A DNA stretch of 64,000 bases from Liquidambar formosana (taxonomy: Eukaryota; Streptophyta; Magnoliopsida; Saxifragales; Altingiaceae). The position numbers were made by a program, and so were the translations under genes. Under the pieces are notes generated by a model that saw only the letters and a program-made list of their open reading frames with translations, had not been told where the DNA came from and searched no databases. Below are positions 35,501 to 47,024 of this stretch, piece after piece; positions within the stretch are counted from its first letter, which is position 1; every line of letters begins with the position of its first letter. The DNA lies in contig CM077832.1 in assembly GCA_039720395.1 (NCBI GenBank), positions 33,965,258 to 34,029,257 on the forward strand, in the 5' to 3' direction.

Positions 35501-38157
35501 CTTACAGAGCGGAATCTCAATGCACCATTATCTACTCCATTCAGGCCAACCTTGTGCCCACAATCATGTATTTCAATCCCTGGTAGAGTTTCGTGAGTCT
35601 TCAAATCCCTTATTGGAACGATGAAAGCATGGACACCCATATCAGAATTTCCTTTCATGTCATGAGTTGGCAACAACAGCTTGGCAAAAACTGTAGCAAA
35701 CTTTCCATGAACTGCAGCATTGCCAATCCACCATTTGATGGCTCCATCATTGGGTGTGTCAATTATGAATTCATCAGTCATTGGATCAAAAATAGCAATT
35801 GTTTGGAGGCCTTGAACATTTGAGCCTTTAAACACAAGCAAATTGACAGACTTCAGCTTACATTTGAACCACCGGATACAGTTTCAATCAGCGAAAAGTG
35901 CAGCCAAAAAAGAAACATTTATGAGAAAGAATACAACAATCATAATTTGAAAATATACAGCAAGAGAATAAATTGAGAATGTTAATGATACAGATTAAAG
36001 AAAAAGTTCAGAGCAAATGATCCAGGATTTCTATAAACCAGTGACCACTTCTACTATCAACAACTGATGACTACTATACATGACTACAATAAGAGCAAAA
36101 ATAAGTAAACAAATGAATAAGAATTTAACTTAAGTTACTTTTCAAAACAATACAAATAAACTCACGACGTTAATCATCATGTTGAGTAAAAGTGTAAAAC
36201 TGGCAAGATCTGTTTGAAGACCTATCTCTAAAGTTTGTTATGCATACACTATGATGTTGATAACCGTTCTGCAGTTTCACATTTATATATATATGAACTA
36301 AGCTTATACACTGAAATCAGTAAAACCAGAAAAAAAGTTATTCTATAATTGGGAAAACCTTGAGGTGCAATACCCCAAACTCTGCCTCGTGCATGGCAGA
36401 AGAAGCACTTATGTTCCACACTAATAGGCAACATATCTTAACAGCACAATGTGCAGCCATAGAAATCAAAAGAAATAGAGGGTGGCAGATGAGCTTTACC
36501 ATGATGGAGTTCAGTCATAGCAAAACAGCCCGGATACTCTAAATTGTCAATGCCCTCAAAGTACTTGTCCTTATGTTTCTTAGTTCCTAAGTTAAGCACA
36601 GTGCCTCCCCAAAGACTGCACCAAATAGTAAAATATTTAAGTTCTGAAAATCTAAAAGTTGCAGTATAAAAATCATTGTACAGAATACATTTGCAATGTC
36701 CAATGCCACTGAAAGAATAGGTCCACTGATGGTTTGTTCCTTGAAGTCTCACATGTTTATATCATTTAAATATAAGCATCAAATGCGAGCGAGAAAGAAT
36801 TACTCCCTGGATGATGAGGCACTGACACCAATCATTCTTAAACCCCATAATTTAGATAGATAGGTTCCGTTCCGAGAGCCATTATAGTGTTGACACTTGA
36901 CACCTATCATATTTGCCATGTATGGCATAGGTAGGGTACAATAATCATATAATAAAAAGACTACGATTTGCAATATGTTCTGGCAGTTCACCCACCGGGA
37001 TGAAAAATATTCAGTCCCATATACTCGTTACACAGCAAGTGGCATGACTAATTCATGAAAAAATAGTTTCTACAGCCACTATTGACCCGTACAAAATGAA
37101 GACAAATTAAATTATCCAGCACGGTTCTTTTGATTCAAAACCATAAGAAAAACAGAGGGGGGAGGTCTTCAAGGTGGAGCAATTATCCTGCACAGTCTTG
37201 TTTGATTCACTCGACTAGCTGCCTATATCTATAAAAGTATAAATATAATATTATGCACGGTTTATCAACACAACTCTTCGTCGTTGATTAAAAACCAAAA
37301 TTGTATCTGTACTATTACAACCCCAAAAGGGTCAAAGTACTCAATTGGACACGTTGAATCTGCCCACGGGTTTTTGGCATATTTATCTCCACAAACAAAG
37401 TGGTTATTGACCACCCAAATATGGGTTTGTTCCAAAATTTGACATGGATTATGCATAAAACAAGTAAATCATAAAACTCAATTCTCGAAACCAACCAACA
37501 AATTTTAAAAAACACATAGCCTACCATTTTTCGAACCCAGAACAAATTCAGCATATCACAATACCAAAACGAGCATCTCAAACTCAATCGACACTAATTC
37601 CAAATGGATCCTAATTAACACACCATAATTACAACCATACAATACTAAATCAAACCAATTTACAAAATATACCCAAATCACAGAAAAAATAAAGTGATAA
37701 GGAGCTATAATCACCTATACTGCACTCCCATCTTGATCCCAAGCGACATGTCGATACTCCCCACAGCTTCTAAAACAGCAAAGTACTTCTCTGGGTCTTC
37801 AGCAACATACCTAAAGGGTCTAATCCCAGCTTCTCTGACCAACCCAAGAAACTGTCTCATGCAGAGCTCACGGTGCTCATCCTTCGAAATCTCAACTGGG
37901 GTCTGAAGATCAGGCCTCGAGTTGAAGTAATCGAACACTTTCTCTTGTATATCTCTGTGCTTGCCCCTCATGTAGTAAGAGAGGGCTGTGGTGTCCACAG
38001 TAAGCTTCGTCCGTGCGCACGTTTGCAGCAGCAGCTGGTGGTCGTTGAGGGGATGGTGGTGCGGTGTGGGATTGAGGTGCAAGGAGAGCCGTTGGATCCG
38101 GCGGGCGACGGGTTGGTTTTCATCGTCGGCCGTTGGATTGGGATTCGATATCTGCAT
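32572..38157 (-). CDS. ACX2: Peroxisomal acyl-coenzyme A oxidase 2 (long-chain), 7 exons
   Basis: Exons (minus) 38157-37715, 36615-36500, 35825-34945, 34435-34256, 34162-33996, 33914-33791 and 32727-32572 have GT-AG borders and consistent phases, giving 2,067 nt (688 aa, close to the 692 aa of Arabidopsis ACX2). The enzyme carries out the first, FAD-dependent step of peroxisomal beta-oxidation, making trans-2-enoyl-CoA and H2O2 from long-chain acyl-CoAs. ATG 38157 places a PTS2 import signal R20-I21-(x5)-H27-L28 at the N-terminus, as known for ACX2. Recognisable blocks include [49 protein letters not shown] and TFEGDN, whose Glu471 is the predicted catalytic base. No frame break was found. 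Overall similarity to ACX2 is far higher than to other ACX isoforms. Confidence 0.96.
33195..33490. repeat. Two diverged ~145-bp tandem copies in ACX2 intron 6
   Basis: Two head-to-tail copies start GGGTGGCCT(A/G)TTT (33200 and 33347) and end ATTACCCCA or AATACCCCA (33341 and 33487). Both contain a GGGTGCAAAT block and a CCATGAG block. They are non-coding and differ at many sites, so the duplication is old. Confidence 0.7.
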
Positions 38158-38538
38158 TGTCAGAGCCTGAGACTTCCTTCGCTTCTTGGGAATAAATTGC
38201 AGAGAGTATGAGCGGTGTTGCGGATTGGGAAGGCCAAGTGTCGTAGCGTGTGCGTGTAGTCTATATATATATATATATATATATATCTTATACTCGTCTA
38301 TATGATATAATAATAATAACAATAATAATAATGGATGAAGAAATGTTCACGTGGCTGTTGATCATTGGTTTAGAGCTCGGTCGTTATTTTGGCGCGCCTT
38401 TCAACGTCATGGGATATGTTTGACGAACCTTTTTTCGGATTAGATCGGTGAATCTGACGGGATTCGGATTTAGTGCAGTTTACTACTTTTACCAGTAATT
38501 GCACCAAATTCAAATCCGGGTATAACGTCCTTTTATCT
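38158..38538 (-). promoter_or_regulatory. ACX2 5' leader and proximal promoter
   Basis: A perfect TA run (38261-38287) sits about 105 bases upstream of the ACX2 ATG. A CACGTG G-box core lies at 38349-38354. A palindrome-like CGGATTT...AAATCCG pair spans 38466-38516. Transcription start is not determined. The run of TAs may act as the TATA element or lie in the leader. Confidence 0.4.
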
Positions 38539-38745
38539 GAATTTGGATCTGATGTATTTAATCACTTTAAATGTATCATAAAATTACTGTATGATAAGTG
38601 ACACGTGGAAAGAGTTGAAATTGGAGAGCTGAAATTGATTGGGTATGAAATAGTTGTCTCCAATCTCAACTTTCTCTACGTGTCGCTCATAGAACAATAA
38701 CTTCACGGTGTATTTAAAGTAACTAAATGCACCAAATCCTCTTCC
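38539..38745. mobile_element. Mutator-like MITE upstream of ACX2
   Basis: 207 bp, starting GAATTTGGATCTGATGTATTT; the complement of its right end starts GGAAGAGGATTTGGTGCATTT. Inverted similarity continues for about 85 bases with a short loop. It is flanked by an exact 9-bp duplication, CTTTTATCT (38530-38538 and 38746-38754), the Mutator signature. There is no coding capacity. Confidence 0.87.
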
Positions 38746-38892
38746 CTTTTATCTTCCATTTGAAGTAAAAATGTTCAATATAAAAAAGACCCTTTGCGTT
38801 TCTAATTTTATGCTCAAATGCAGTTTATTGCTTTCCTCATTTGACCTATTTGTAGTGGTAGGGTAAGAATAAAGCGGTATTTAAGCATAGTA

Positions 38893-39132
38893 AATTAGGG
38901 GTTATTTGGCAAACCTAAAAATCCGACGAGTTGAAAATAAGTTTAGCCAGTTTTGATTTCATATTGTTTGGTAAATCTGTTTTCCTGTTAAAAAGTTCAG
39001 CTTTGTTCTAAAAATAAGACATAAACACAGTTTTTTTTCAAACCAACTATGAGTTGGTTTACTTAAAAACTAGATAATAGTTATGGACTGGATCTAATCT
39101 GATCTAGTTTTTGAAATTCCCAAACAAGCCCT
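38893..39132. mobile_element. MITE-like repeat, copy A
   Basis: It shares its whole length with 44367-44608 (same strand), including TTTGATTTCA(T/C)A(C)TGTTTGGTAAAT-like and AAGACATAAACACAG-like blocks. Ends GGGGTTATTTGGCAAA and TTCCCAAACAAGCCC are roughly inverted. A clear target duplication is not visible. Confidence 0.65.
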
Positions 39133-39469
39133 TAGTAATCAAAATTGGACCACACTAGTCCTTAAATTAGTGAATTGGTAGCTTATAAAAATAAAAATAA
39201 AATTTGTGAATTGCTAATTGATACAGTTCGACATTTTGATTAGACCATTTCTGCATTTAATATGGATTAAGTTGGTTTACACCTTTTGAACCGATTAATT
39301 TTTAGCGAATCGGTATGATTCATGCGGTTGGATGGGTTCTACATAGGTTACATGTTTCCTAAAAATTTATGTATTTTGAAGCCACAAGGAATCAAACCAT
39401 GAAAGAACAATAAGTAGAAACCACTCTCTATTATTTGAAAGAAAAAAAAGGGGGCACTGTTATTAATTC

Positions 39470-40015
39470 GAGTAGTAATACATAGGACCAAAATTAGAAG
39501 AAAAACATAGGATTACTGACATGGCTGAATCTGATTAGTCAGTAGTATTAACACTGTTAGTAGTTTAAAAAGAACTTAATATGAAAAGCCCTCAATTCAC
39601 GGTTCAAATAAATGCTCCCAAAATTTAGATAAACAGGAATCAATGCAAAATATTTAGATAATTAACCATGACACATCATACAAAATATGCATCAAGATAA
39701 TACTACAACTCAACCATTATCATATAACAATGGGGAGTTCCCCACCCTGACCCCCACCCCCCACCCCAAAAAAACCAAGTGCATTTTTAGAACCATGAAT
39801 ATTTAGATAATTTGTGATTTTTTTTTTAAATTTCAGAAAACAGTAGGAATTCAGTATTATCTTAAAAACATTACAATGTTGTTTAAAAAAAAATCCCAAT
39901 TTATCTGAATATTTATGGCACTAATTAGAGGAAAACAATACAGGGGAGGAATTCCTACTGTTATCTGAAAAATATCACAAATTATATGAATATTCATGAT
40001 TCTAAAAATGTACTT

Positions 40016-40052
<37 letters not shown>

Positions 40053-40387
40053 GTGGGGGGGGGGGGGAGGGGTGGGGGTGGGGAACTCTCCATTGTTATA
40101 TGATAAAATTCCCAATTTATCTAATTTGTCATGATAATGGTTGAGTTGTAGTATTATCTTGATGCATATTTTGTATGATGTGTCATGATTAATTATCTGA
40201 ATATTTTGCATTGATTCCCATTTATCTAAATTTTGAAAGTATTTATCTGAATAGGGAATTGAGAGTTTTCCATATTAAGTTCTTTTTTTAACTACTAACG
40301 GTGTTAATACCACTGATCAATCGGATTTAGCCAAGTCAGTGATCCTATGTTTTAGTCTTCTAATAGTGGTCCTATGTATTGTTTTCC
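39470..40387. mobile_element. Mutator-like foldback element, 918 bp
   Basis: Nearly the whole element is an inverted repeat: the outer arms (39470-39760 and 40065-40387) and the inner arms (39770-39850 and 39955-40020) each pair with the opposite side. Termini GAGTAGTAATACATAGGACC and the complement of GGTCCTATGTATTGTTTTCC match. It is flanked by an exact 9-bp duplication TATTAATTC (39461-39469 and 40388-40396). A T34 run (40018-40051) and a G run (40055-40067) lie in the right arm; a C-rich and short A run occupy the matching place in the left. Confidence 0.9.
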
Positions 40388-40396
40388 TATTAATTC

Positions 40397-41775
40397 ATAC
40401 ACGTTTTGGTAAATCCTTCGATATATATTATATTTTACAATTTCTAAATGCATATAGCCATACACCATTAAGAAAATTCAAATAATATATAAATTAACAT
40501 ATATTTAAATATGTTTAAAATAACATATATTTTAAATATATTAATATACTTAAAATAAGCAACATATAATTACTATCCAATCCAATTGTGATAACCATGA
40601 CATTTAAGTAACTTAAAATTAAAACATATCTTATCTTGGCATGGCCTCAAATTTACACAATGTTCACCCTCCTTGGTTAATTAGTTAACGTATTTCCAAC
40701 TCTCTAGAAGGCAATAGCACCAAGTTGAGGGGTTTGGAAGGCTTTGAAAAGTTTCCAAACTCTCTACCGACTAAGTAGTGGAAAAAGCAAAATACACCAT
40801 GTGGCATAGGGGTGGAACTATGATTTTTTGTTTGGGGTCATCACCTATGCCTTTAGGGGCGGAAGCCAGTAGACTCAGGGAGTCGACTGGCTCTGCTTGA
40901 TTTTTACTTTTAAATTTTTTACTTATAATTTTTTTCATAATTGAAGATTTGGCCCTTCTCAAATTTTTTTGGCTCCCTTTATATTTAGTTTTTCACTCTT
41001 TCCTTTTATAAATTTCCTCATTTTATCCCGTTAAAATTTTTTTTTTTGCTCCAAATTTTCCTTTTTTTCATTACTTTTCTTTCATCCTCTCCTCAATGTA
41101 ATTATTATTATTATTTTATCTATACAAGTGAACAATGTTATATATATAGCCCAGATTTTTGTCTAAATCAACTTGCCTAAATGATATTGTAGCTGCCACA
41201 TCAATTCATTATAGAAAATTGTTCTTTCATAAAATTTTTGATCAATTGGTCAAGTTACCACTTCATATGGGCAAGTAGATTTGAGCAAAAATATTGGTTC
41301 TTTCTCATTATATGTTTCAATTCTAGATGTTCACTAATAAGAAAACTTATTATTCGTTCAAAATTTTTCTCTTGTTGGGTGACTGAAAAGTAAGAAAAAC
41401 ATTGCCAAAAAAAAAGGTCATTTTGAATTAATTATGATAAAATTTTTAAAAAAATCAATCGAAATTTGGTCCTCCTCAACCAAAGTTTGGCTCCACCACT
41501 CTATGCATTAACCTACGTACACAAACACATATATGCATATAGTATATATGTTTGTATGTTTTGTGTATGGGTAGATAAATAAATTTAGAGGTGCCACTTT
41601 ATCAAATTTGGGATGCCACTTCATTACGTTAAACATATTCCGAAGGTTTTAAAAAAAATTGAGAGTGTCATAGTCCCCCCTCCCCTTTGCGTAAATGTGG
41701 TTCTGCCTTGATGTGGTAGTTGCTCAACAAAAGATGTGGTAACTTTTTTTTTTTTTTTTTTTTTTGGGTCAAAAG
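40397..41775. other. Intergenic, with probable decayed hAT-like repeat
   Basis: AGGGGTGGAAC (about 40809) and the complement GCTCCACCACT (about 41494) could be the ends of a 0.7-kb element related to the GGCGGAGC-type MITE at 61092, but no exact duplication is seen. T-rich and A-rich tracts are frequent, including T24 at 41743-41765. No gene is seen. Confidence 0.4.
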
Positions 41776-43104
41776 TGTTGTCCTAAGTAAATAACCCTAA
41801 AGGGGGGTTGAATAGGGTTTTTAGCCAAATTAAAATCTAAATGCACAATTAAAAATCTGATTATCACTAGAGCAAGAAATAACACAGGTATACAATAATG
41901 AGAAGATTTAGGGAAAGAGAGTGCAAACGATTTTAAAGAGGTTCGGCTTCTCGCCTACGTCCTCGCCTCAAGAACTTGCTTGAGGATTCAAATCCACTAA
42001 AACAATCTTCTTCCAAGGTGAAGACAAAAACCTTTACAGTAGCAAGTGTTTTTCTCAATCACTTATACATAGCCTTCTTCAAAAGTTTCAAAGCAAGGAT
42101 TTCTACAATCCTTTAATACAAGATGATTTGTAGAGGTATTTGAGTACAAGAAACTCTCTTCAAATAGTAGATAACACAGTGGTAAAAAGCTCACTTAGCT
42201 ATTGATTGATTTCAATAAATGCTCACTTGATTTTCTAGGGCTTGAGAGTAATAGAATATGATTTGTTTGTTTTTATCTCAATGAATACTCATAAATGAGT
42301 ATGGTAATGTATTTATAGTCCAAGGGTCTAAAATGACCGTTCTATAACAATTAATGCCGAGAAAAGAGGTTTGGTGGGCAATAAATGCTTCAAACAACTA
42401 TTAAAAAACTAGCCGTTATAAGTCAGATTTGAAGGTTTCGGACGTCTAAGTTGCAACTTGGACGTCTGAAAATTATAGTAGCAATTTTCAGTAAAAAGAC
42501 TCATCAGTGAAATTAACATCTTAGGTCATCTGAGTCTTGTTTCGGACGTCTGATGGAACGTCTGAAAAAGTCAGTGTCCAAGGTGAAGTGAGGGCAGACT
42601 CTCTGGTATAGATAGACATCTGAGGCCTTGACTTGGACGTATGATATGCCTTTCGGACGTCTGAGTGTCCACTCGGACGTTTGAGTTACCCAATGATAAA
42701 AAGTAGATATGTTAAAAATACGTCCAACACTTTGGGATTCAACTCAAAAGGCTTCTGGGACCATTTTGGTACAAAAACTCAATTCATTTAGTTTGTTACC
42801 ATTAAGCTAATATGTGAAAAGCCCATATATCCTAAGTGAGCAAGGATTTTGAAATAATCTTACATAAAACCCTAAGTTTTCACAATCTATCTCAAACGAG
42901 CTTGAACGCCTTTAGCTTGAATTCCATGATTCATTTGATTGAATTGCTTCTTTTGAAATCCATGAATTGCATTGTTGCTATTTGTGAAGTGTATAAATGA
43001 TATAATCTGTTTTACTCAAAACTACAACTTCATTAGCAACTAAAGCAAAACATTCTTACTTCGTTATCATCAAACTTCATGGGATTGAACCCTTAGGTCT
43101 AACA
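41776..43104. mobile_element. Solo LTR, 1,329 bp
   Basis: It begins TGTTGTCCTAAG and ends CTTAGGTCTAACA, inverted TG...CA termini. It is flanked by an exact 5-bp duplication AAAAG (41771-41775 and 43105-43109). The body has no coding frame and carries five or more GGACGTCTGA-like motifs at 42439-42690. The AAGAGGTTCGGCTTCTCGCC block is familiar from dispersed dicot repeats. The element family is not identified. Confidence 0.82.
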
Positions 43105-43109
43105 AAAAG

Positions 43110-43753
43110 GACGTTTATATATTTATCTTAATCCTAACCCTTTACCCCATTCTCCTCACCACTAGGCTAACCGTAGTGGCTTTCTATTTATCTCTCTCTC
43201 CTATTGCTCTTCTATTTTAATATGTCCCTCTTTCTAACGTGTAATTGATATAAACCTGACATCCTGTTTACTGTAGTAGTGCGTTATAGATTAGACAACT
43301 TAAGTAGATTTCACTTGCGTCTCTTGAAACATACAACAACTACAACCCACATCTGATGAGGCATATGTTTGCAACTTTAGAATTGCAACTGTTGTGCCTC
43401 TCTATTAGAATTTAGATTTCAAACAAGTTCTAAGTTAGTTATCTGTATTAGGATCAATATTCAAATGCAAGATCATCATGCTACAAATGCAAGGATTAAT
43501 TGCATTATTAGGTTAGATTTACACTAATTTTATATAGCCGGGTCCAGCATTACGCAACTAAGGTTGTTGCCTAAGGCCTCTCTAAGCTTGCGAATTTAGA
43601 AGTTCAAATTTTCATTTTTGCCTGTAATCAACTGTGTTACAAGAAAGATTAAGTAGATTAACCATATCATCTATTGAAAATGATATATTAGCAAAACCTA
43701 AACATAAACACTTTATTAATAATGTTGTATCCCAAAAGAGGAGAATAACAAAC

Positions 43754-43786
<33 letters not shown>

Positions 43787-44366
43787 GATAGAGTTAACTA
43801 ATATTATTTATATTAATATATTAAATATCAAAGAGGTCTCGTTTCGAGTTTTCTCTTTAGACGTCAAATTAGATTGAGCCTGCTGGCCTTATCTAGTGAC
43901 TTTTAATTCGAATTGTTGTGTTAAGTTCATTGTACTGTACCAAAATTTGGAGGTAAATGAATATTAATTTCCTCTTCGGATGAGGAGTACTCTTGTGCAT
44001 TGTGCGCAAGTTTACCTATTTCCATCCTTGTAATTTTTCTTTTTGGGTAAACTTTATGGGAAACTTGGTAAATTGGAAGTCCTCTTCATTGAGGCAAAAG
44101 AAAGAACAAACAAACGCTTGAGTTGTAATTCAACAACTTTGAAGTGAAATAGATCAAGTCTTTTTTGACACAACTCTTCCATTATTTTCTTTGAACTGTG
44201 AAATTTGATCGGATAACATGATCTCGATCACTTGGCAAGAGTTGATGGTGAATTGGTGATGAAAAACATATGGGCATTAATGCTACAAGAACGAGATAAT
44301 GTGGTATTTAATTTTTGTTCAAAACTATGTAAAATGTATGGAGTATTGATTCTTTAATTTGATTTA
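43110..44366. other. Intergenic; TA microsatellite, no gene seen
   Basis: A (TA)n run lies at 43755-43787. The remainder is AT-rich with no recognisable exon or transposon end. Confidence 0.55.
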
Positions 44367-44608
44367 AGGACTGTTTGGCAAATTTGAAAATCTGGCCAAT
44401 TGAGGATAAGTCTGGCTAGTTTTAATTTCACACTGTTTGGTAAATTTATTTTTTCTGCTAATCAATTCAGTTTCGTTATGAAAATAAGGTATAAACACAG
44501 CTTTTTTTTTTTCCAAACCAATTGTAATTTGGTTTATTTAAAAATCAGATAACAGATATGAACCAAACTCAATCTGATCCAATTTTTTAAGTTCCCCTAA
44601 ACAAACCG
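44367..44608. mobile_element. MITE-like repeat, copy B
   Basis: Same family and orientation as 38893-39132, about 5.4 kb away. Its ends are GGACTGTTTGGCAAATTTG and CCCCTAAACAAACCGT. Divergence between the copies is moderate, with several small indels. Confidence 0.65.
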
Positions 44609-45386
44609 TACACTGCGAACCCAAGCCCATGAGTACGAGATCAAAACCGACCCGTGGATGTCACGTGCTTAAAGAGTACTGAACTCCGAAGCGAATAGCG
44701 GTGCACAATGCGTGCGTCGCACCAAATTTATTTTCAAACTTGAAACGCGGGCCACTCTTGGACCGAATTTAGGCTCCCGCCTGAGAGAGGAGTGAATTAC
44801 GCATCCGCTTCACATTTTAGGAGCACTCCCAGTCCCAAATCCCCAGCGCCAAAGATGCAGATCCCATGATGTGATTCAATTTCCCTCCAAAACCCTTCAA
44901 AACCAAATTCACCTAGATCTCATCAATCTTCTCATTTCCTCTATAAGGTCAGTGTATCTAACACCCCCTTTAAAATTTCATGTTATACCCATCAATCTTT
45001 CCTTATCTCCACCATGCCGTATTTGTTCCAAAATATCTAGGGTTTATCTTTCTTCTTCCATGCTTTTCCTAAATTATTTATATATATACATGCATACCAA
45101 TTTATGATTTTTCATGTTGGTTTGTTTAATTTTATTATGGGTTGGTAATTTTGTGATAGTTGGGTAGATCTCTGATTGATTTTTTTTTTTTTTTTTTTGA
45201 TTTGTTTTTTTGTTGATTGGTGTGTGCATTTGTTGTATAGTGAGGTGGGGTTTTTGGATATGTGGATCAGAAGCTTCGGAATTCACTGGTTTTGGAGAAT
45301 CGGTGAAGGTGGGGGTTTAGATATGTGTACTGAATGTTAGGTGGAGGATTGGATTTATAGGATCTGTTCCAGACTTGTGAGTTTTC
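44609..45386 (+). promoter_or_regulatory. Promoter and 5' leader of the 370-aa protein gene
   Basis: The leader probably starts near 44840-44870. A likely leader intron runs from AAG|GTCAGT at 44948 to GTATAG at 45240. The remaining leader reaches ATG 45387. The GC-richer region 44610-44860 may be the core promoter; no sure TATA box is seen. Confidence 0.4.
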
Positions 45387-47024
45387 ATGATGAGTGGGGA
45401 TAATTCTACTGATGGGTTTCGCAAAACCCGTCCCGTTCTAGGTGATGTGACGAATCGGCAAGTGAAAAGGGCATTTTCGGTGGTTTCTGGCAATTTGGCC
45501 ATTAAAACTGGAGATGGGTATGGTGAGAATGTGGATGACAGATGGGGTGATTCGCAGTTCGCAAAGCAAGTATGTCTAGAGGTGGAGAATTTAGTCAAAG
45601 AGAAATGCAGATCCAAATGTCTTATGAGTGGTAGTGAAAAGGGTTGGTCATCGTTGAAGGGTAAGCAGAGTAGTGATTCGCTGCTTTGTGCTAGTCGGGT
45701 TGATTCTCAACGGGAAAATATTAAGAAGCCATCCAATTTATCAAGTGACAGCCTTCCTCTTGTAAGAGGCGAGATGGCAATACAAAGTGTTATGGAAGTA
45801 GGTGATGCGTCAAGAGATAGTTGTGTTTCTAGTGCTTCAATGCCCACATGCTCTGGACCTAGTGATGGAGAATGTTATGGTGTTGGTGCAAGCTGTCAAG
45901 AGGATGCAGGAAGAATTGGTGGTACACAGAACAGTCTTGTACCTGGAGCATCGGCTTCTAATGTTTGCAAGAATAATGGCAAGGATCTTGGCATTGGTAA
46001 TCTGGCCTCAAGCAAATGTGGGTCCATTGAGGACTCAAGATTGGGAAAGTCACAAGGTTCCAAATTCTTTGAATTGGAGAGATGCACAGGTCTAAAGGGT
46101 GATGGAAGCTTCAATTCGAGTGAAGCTGCTGATTTCCTTAAGGCTTGCTCTTGCCCTTTTTGCTTGAAAGGTATCTTGTAATTCCGAAATACATTTTTTA
46201 CAACCAAAAGCCCAAACGCTTTCTATATTAGTATAGATTTGCTAGATTGCTCTTGCCATTGTACCAAATTATTAGTCCACACATTGATGCACATAATGCA
46301 TGTACATGTACAATACATTTGATTTGTTTATATTTCATGCATGTTATCTGAAAAGGATATGGTTGTTCCATGTTATGATAATCAGCTGCTTATATTTTGT
46401 CGGACCTCCATTACCAGGATATCAAGGGTCGCATAGCTGGTTAGTATGTATGAAAATATCTGCAGTTACTGAGCTGTTCATTTTGATTGTGATATATTGT
46501 CTTCCTAATTGGTATCACAATATTTTTTTCCCTAGCATTAAAGAAGAGTCAGAAAGAAGCAAGCAATTTGGTTCAAAGGAGTTGCAAAGAAAAGGAAACT
46601 AACACTGGTGGCTATGGAAATTCCAATAAATCCTCAAAATTAGAATCTGATCTCATGTGTCAGTGGAAGTCACTCTTTCTCCATATGGAAGATATATTTG
46701 TTCGTGAAAGCAGTCAACTTGTGAGTGTACTATTGTCACCTATTTCTTTTGTTTCAATTTTTTATGTTAATCACAATTTCTTTTAGTTGAATTCCTAATT
46801 GCAAAATCTGCTTTCCACTTTGGGAGAATTGTGGCATTGTTTTATTATTGTCCCTAGTGATCTAAAGAACTTGATTTTGTCAAATGTTTTAAAAAAATTC
46901 AAATGTGATGACTACTTTCAATTCTGTGTGGCAGCAAGCTAGTTATATCACACTAAAAGATTTGAGAGAGAACTGCAAGACAAATCTGGAGATGGTTGAT
47001 GAGATGCCATTGGATAAACAGTAG
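45387..47024 (+). CDS. Conserved plant protein of unknown function, 370 aa, 4 exons
   Basis: Exons 45387-46170, 46386-46439, 46536-46720 and 46935-47024 have GT-AG borders and matching phases; stop TAG is at 47022-47024. Residues 1-240 are polar and low in complexity, with RPVLGDVTNRQVKRAFSVV near the start. Exon 1 ends in a Cys cluster, LKACSCPFCLK (near residue 251), continuing into AAYILSDLHYQDIKGRIAALKKSQKEAS across exons 2-3. The C-terminal half is predicted helical (KSLFLHMEDIFVRESSQL, LKDLRENCKTNLEMVDEMP). Similar proteins of the same layout are annotated as uncharacterised in dicots; I cannot assign a function. A short metal-binding role for the C-x-C-P-x-C motif is conceivable but unproven. 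There is no signal peptide or membrane span. Confidence 0.85.

Noticed and set aside
35321..35823. Plus-strand frames opposite ACX2 exon 3
   Set aside because: Shadows of the large ACX2 exon.
37873..38211. Plus-strand frame opposite ACX2 exon 1
   Set aside because: Shadow of the coding exon on the other strand.
40771..40962. 63-codon minus frame
   Set aside because: No family motif; lies in a decayed repeat region.
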